Origin: Fragilariopsis cylindrus CCMP1102
Taxonomy: Eukaryota; Bacillariophyta; Bacillariophyceae; Bacillariales; Bacillariaceae
NCBI GenBank assembly: GCA_900095095.1
Contig: FMBT01000343.1
Coordinates: 124,001 to 188,000, forward strand
DNA length: 64,000 nucleotides
Direction: 5' to 3'
The notes beneath the pieces were generated by a model. It was given only the letters and a program-made list of their open reading frames with translations. It made no database searches and was not told the DNA's origin. A program made the position numbers and the translations under genes. This document shows positions 63,125-64,000 of this stretch, one piece after another (within the stretch, counting starts at the first letter, position 1; each line of letters starts with the position of its first letter).

Positions 63125-63705
63125 AATAGTACTATTGCTTTATAAACTCTATGTTATTTTTTACACGCTGATATCGATAGACTCTCCGCCTATGACTAAA
63201 ATCATACTTTCCTTGTTCATAGGTATAATACTTCCTTCCCTTCTCCCTTTTCCGATTTTGCTTTATTGCTATCATGCATCAGAACAATAATAGCCACCGA
63301 TCGATCAATTAATGTTTGATGACAGCATGTTTTGATGATTCATTCAGTCATGGATGGATCATGACTCAAACATCCACGTCTGACCGCGCGGAGTTCAATT
63401 TCTATTGTGTGGTGATGGTGTACAGTAACTACTAGTAATACATACCGCACGAATTAAAGGTACATGTAATACTGCACTTGTACTTGGAGCTACAGTAAGT
63501 AGGCATTGGCGTTAATACTATCAAGTCGCTCACACTGTAAGTAAGGTGAAGATTTGTATTGAACAAGTGACACACAACATTGTAAGAGATATATAATATT
63601 TCTACCAGAATATAGCAAGAGTTCATTCCATCTAAACCGCCAGCATCATCATCATCATCATCATCATCTTCGTCAACGACAACAACAACAACATCAACAT
63701 TAAAC
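63125..63705. other. Divergent promoter region
   Basis: 0.58 kb between the AIF-like and NAA50-like starts. An (ATC)n run near 63,643-63,668 and a CAA-rich stretch lie just before the plus-strand start. Nothing else seen. Confidence 0.5.
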
Positions 63706-64000
63706 ATGGGAAGAGATTTGAAAGTAGAATTCGGGAGAATCAATGAAGATAATATCGAGCAAGTAAGTACTGAATAGTACATGTTACATGTACGCAAAAA
63801 AATAATAACGATTGATTGATTAATTGTGCTTCGCCCTCCCTCCTCGACCATGGTGGTCTTACATTTTATCGTAAACTTACACAATTCCATCTATATATCT
63901 ATTTACCTATCTGTTTTTGTTCTTGTGTGAAAGTTACGAAAAGTAAACTTGGCATGTTTTCCTGTCCAATATCAAGAAAGTTACTATAAGGATGTTCAAG
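63706..64000 (+). CDS. NAA50: N-alpha-acetyltransferase 50-like protein, 5' part (cut by window end)
   Basis: Exon 1 (63,706-63,762) encodes MGRDLKVEFGRINEDNIEQ. A 171 nt intron (GTAAGT...GAAAG) follows, and exon 2 from 63,934 encodes LRKVNLACFPVQYQESYYKD before the window ends. The spacing E-x-G-x-I...NI-x-QL-x-x-x-N-x-x-x-FPV-x-Y-x-x-x-(F/Y)Y-x-D is that of NAA50 (NatE), which acetylates N-termini of proteins starting with Met and also Lys. The acetyl-CoA-binding GNAT core lies outside the window. Only ~40 residues are visible, so confidence is moderate. Confidence 0.7.

Noticed and set aside
63432-63890. Minus-strand frame of 152 codons at the right edge
   Set aside because: It is opposite the NAA50-like exon 1 and intron, and its Asp run is just the (ATC)n repeat.
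1-64000. tRNA genes, CRISPR arrays, integrases, transposases
   Set aside because: None recognised by eye. The tandem arrays have no spacer structure. A tRNAscan and HMM search would be needed to exclude small elements.

Overview
The window looks like nuclear DNA of a diatom or a close photosynthetic stramenopile. Four lines of evidence support this. Several proteins start with a signal peptide followed by an AF-type plastid cleavage motif (VNAFAP in the aspartokinase-homoserine dehydrogenase, VTAFSN in the DUF1995 protein, IDAFVG in the RelA/SpoT homolog, NGFCF in the TruA-like protein). Introns are few, short and of GT-AG type. Proteins carry long Gln, Asn and Ser runs. A 0.56 kb fragment of plastid-type 23S rRNA sits between nuclear genes. 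Noncoding DNA is AT-rich and full of short tandem repeats. The species cannot be named from the sequence alone.

Layout. 1-6.2 kb: two large, probably nuclear, lineage-specific proteins that share a cysteine cluster. 6.8-15 kb: a CLASP/TOG microtubule protein, a beta-domain protein with a Gln-rich prion-like tail, an HhH-GPD DNA glycosylase and a SAM-RBR ubiquitin ligase. 15.8-20 kb: a three-exon small protein, a multi-pass membrane protein and a membrane-anchored thioredoxin-fold protein. 20.2-23.2 kb: a plastid 23S fragment and a sulfotransferase-like gene, bracketed by two direct copies of an ~80 bp repeat. 23.3-28 kb: a secretory JmjC protein and a five-exon MATE transporter. 30-45 kb: mainly metabolism, RNA modification and plastid biology (RelA/SpoT homolog, AlkB-like oxygenase, TTL-like ligase, RING-H2 ligase, TruA, DUF1995 protein, bifunctional aspartokinase-homoserine dehydrogenase). 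45.5-51.4 kb: an RluA pseudouridine synthase fused to a phosphohistidine phosphatase (Janus) domain, an HDAC-family deacetylase and mitochondrial ribosomal protein uL29m. 51.4-54.1 kb is gene-poor. 54.1-64 kb: a TPMT-type methyltransferase, a badly broken lineage-specific gene, a second beta-domain/poly-Gln protein, a Nudix hydrolase, an AIF-like oxidoreductase and the 5' end of an NAA50-like acetyltransferase.

Many genes are arranged as divergent pairs with 0.3-0.8 kb between starts. No operon-like logic links the neighbours. Four to five products are likely plastid proteins, and others point to mitochondria or the secretory system.

At least eight genes are interrupted by shifts of reading frame while both flanking parts stay clearly conserved. 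Most shifts fit one missing base, often in a homopolymer. This looks more like residual long-read consensus error than decay, except perhaps at 56.0-56.9 kb, where about six shifts fall in 0.9 kb. Gene ends given for those loci span the shift.
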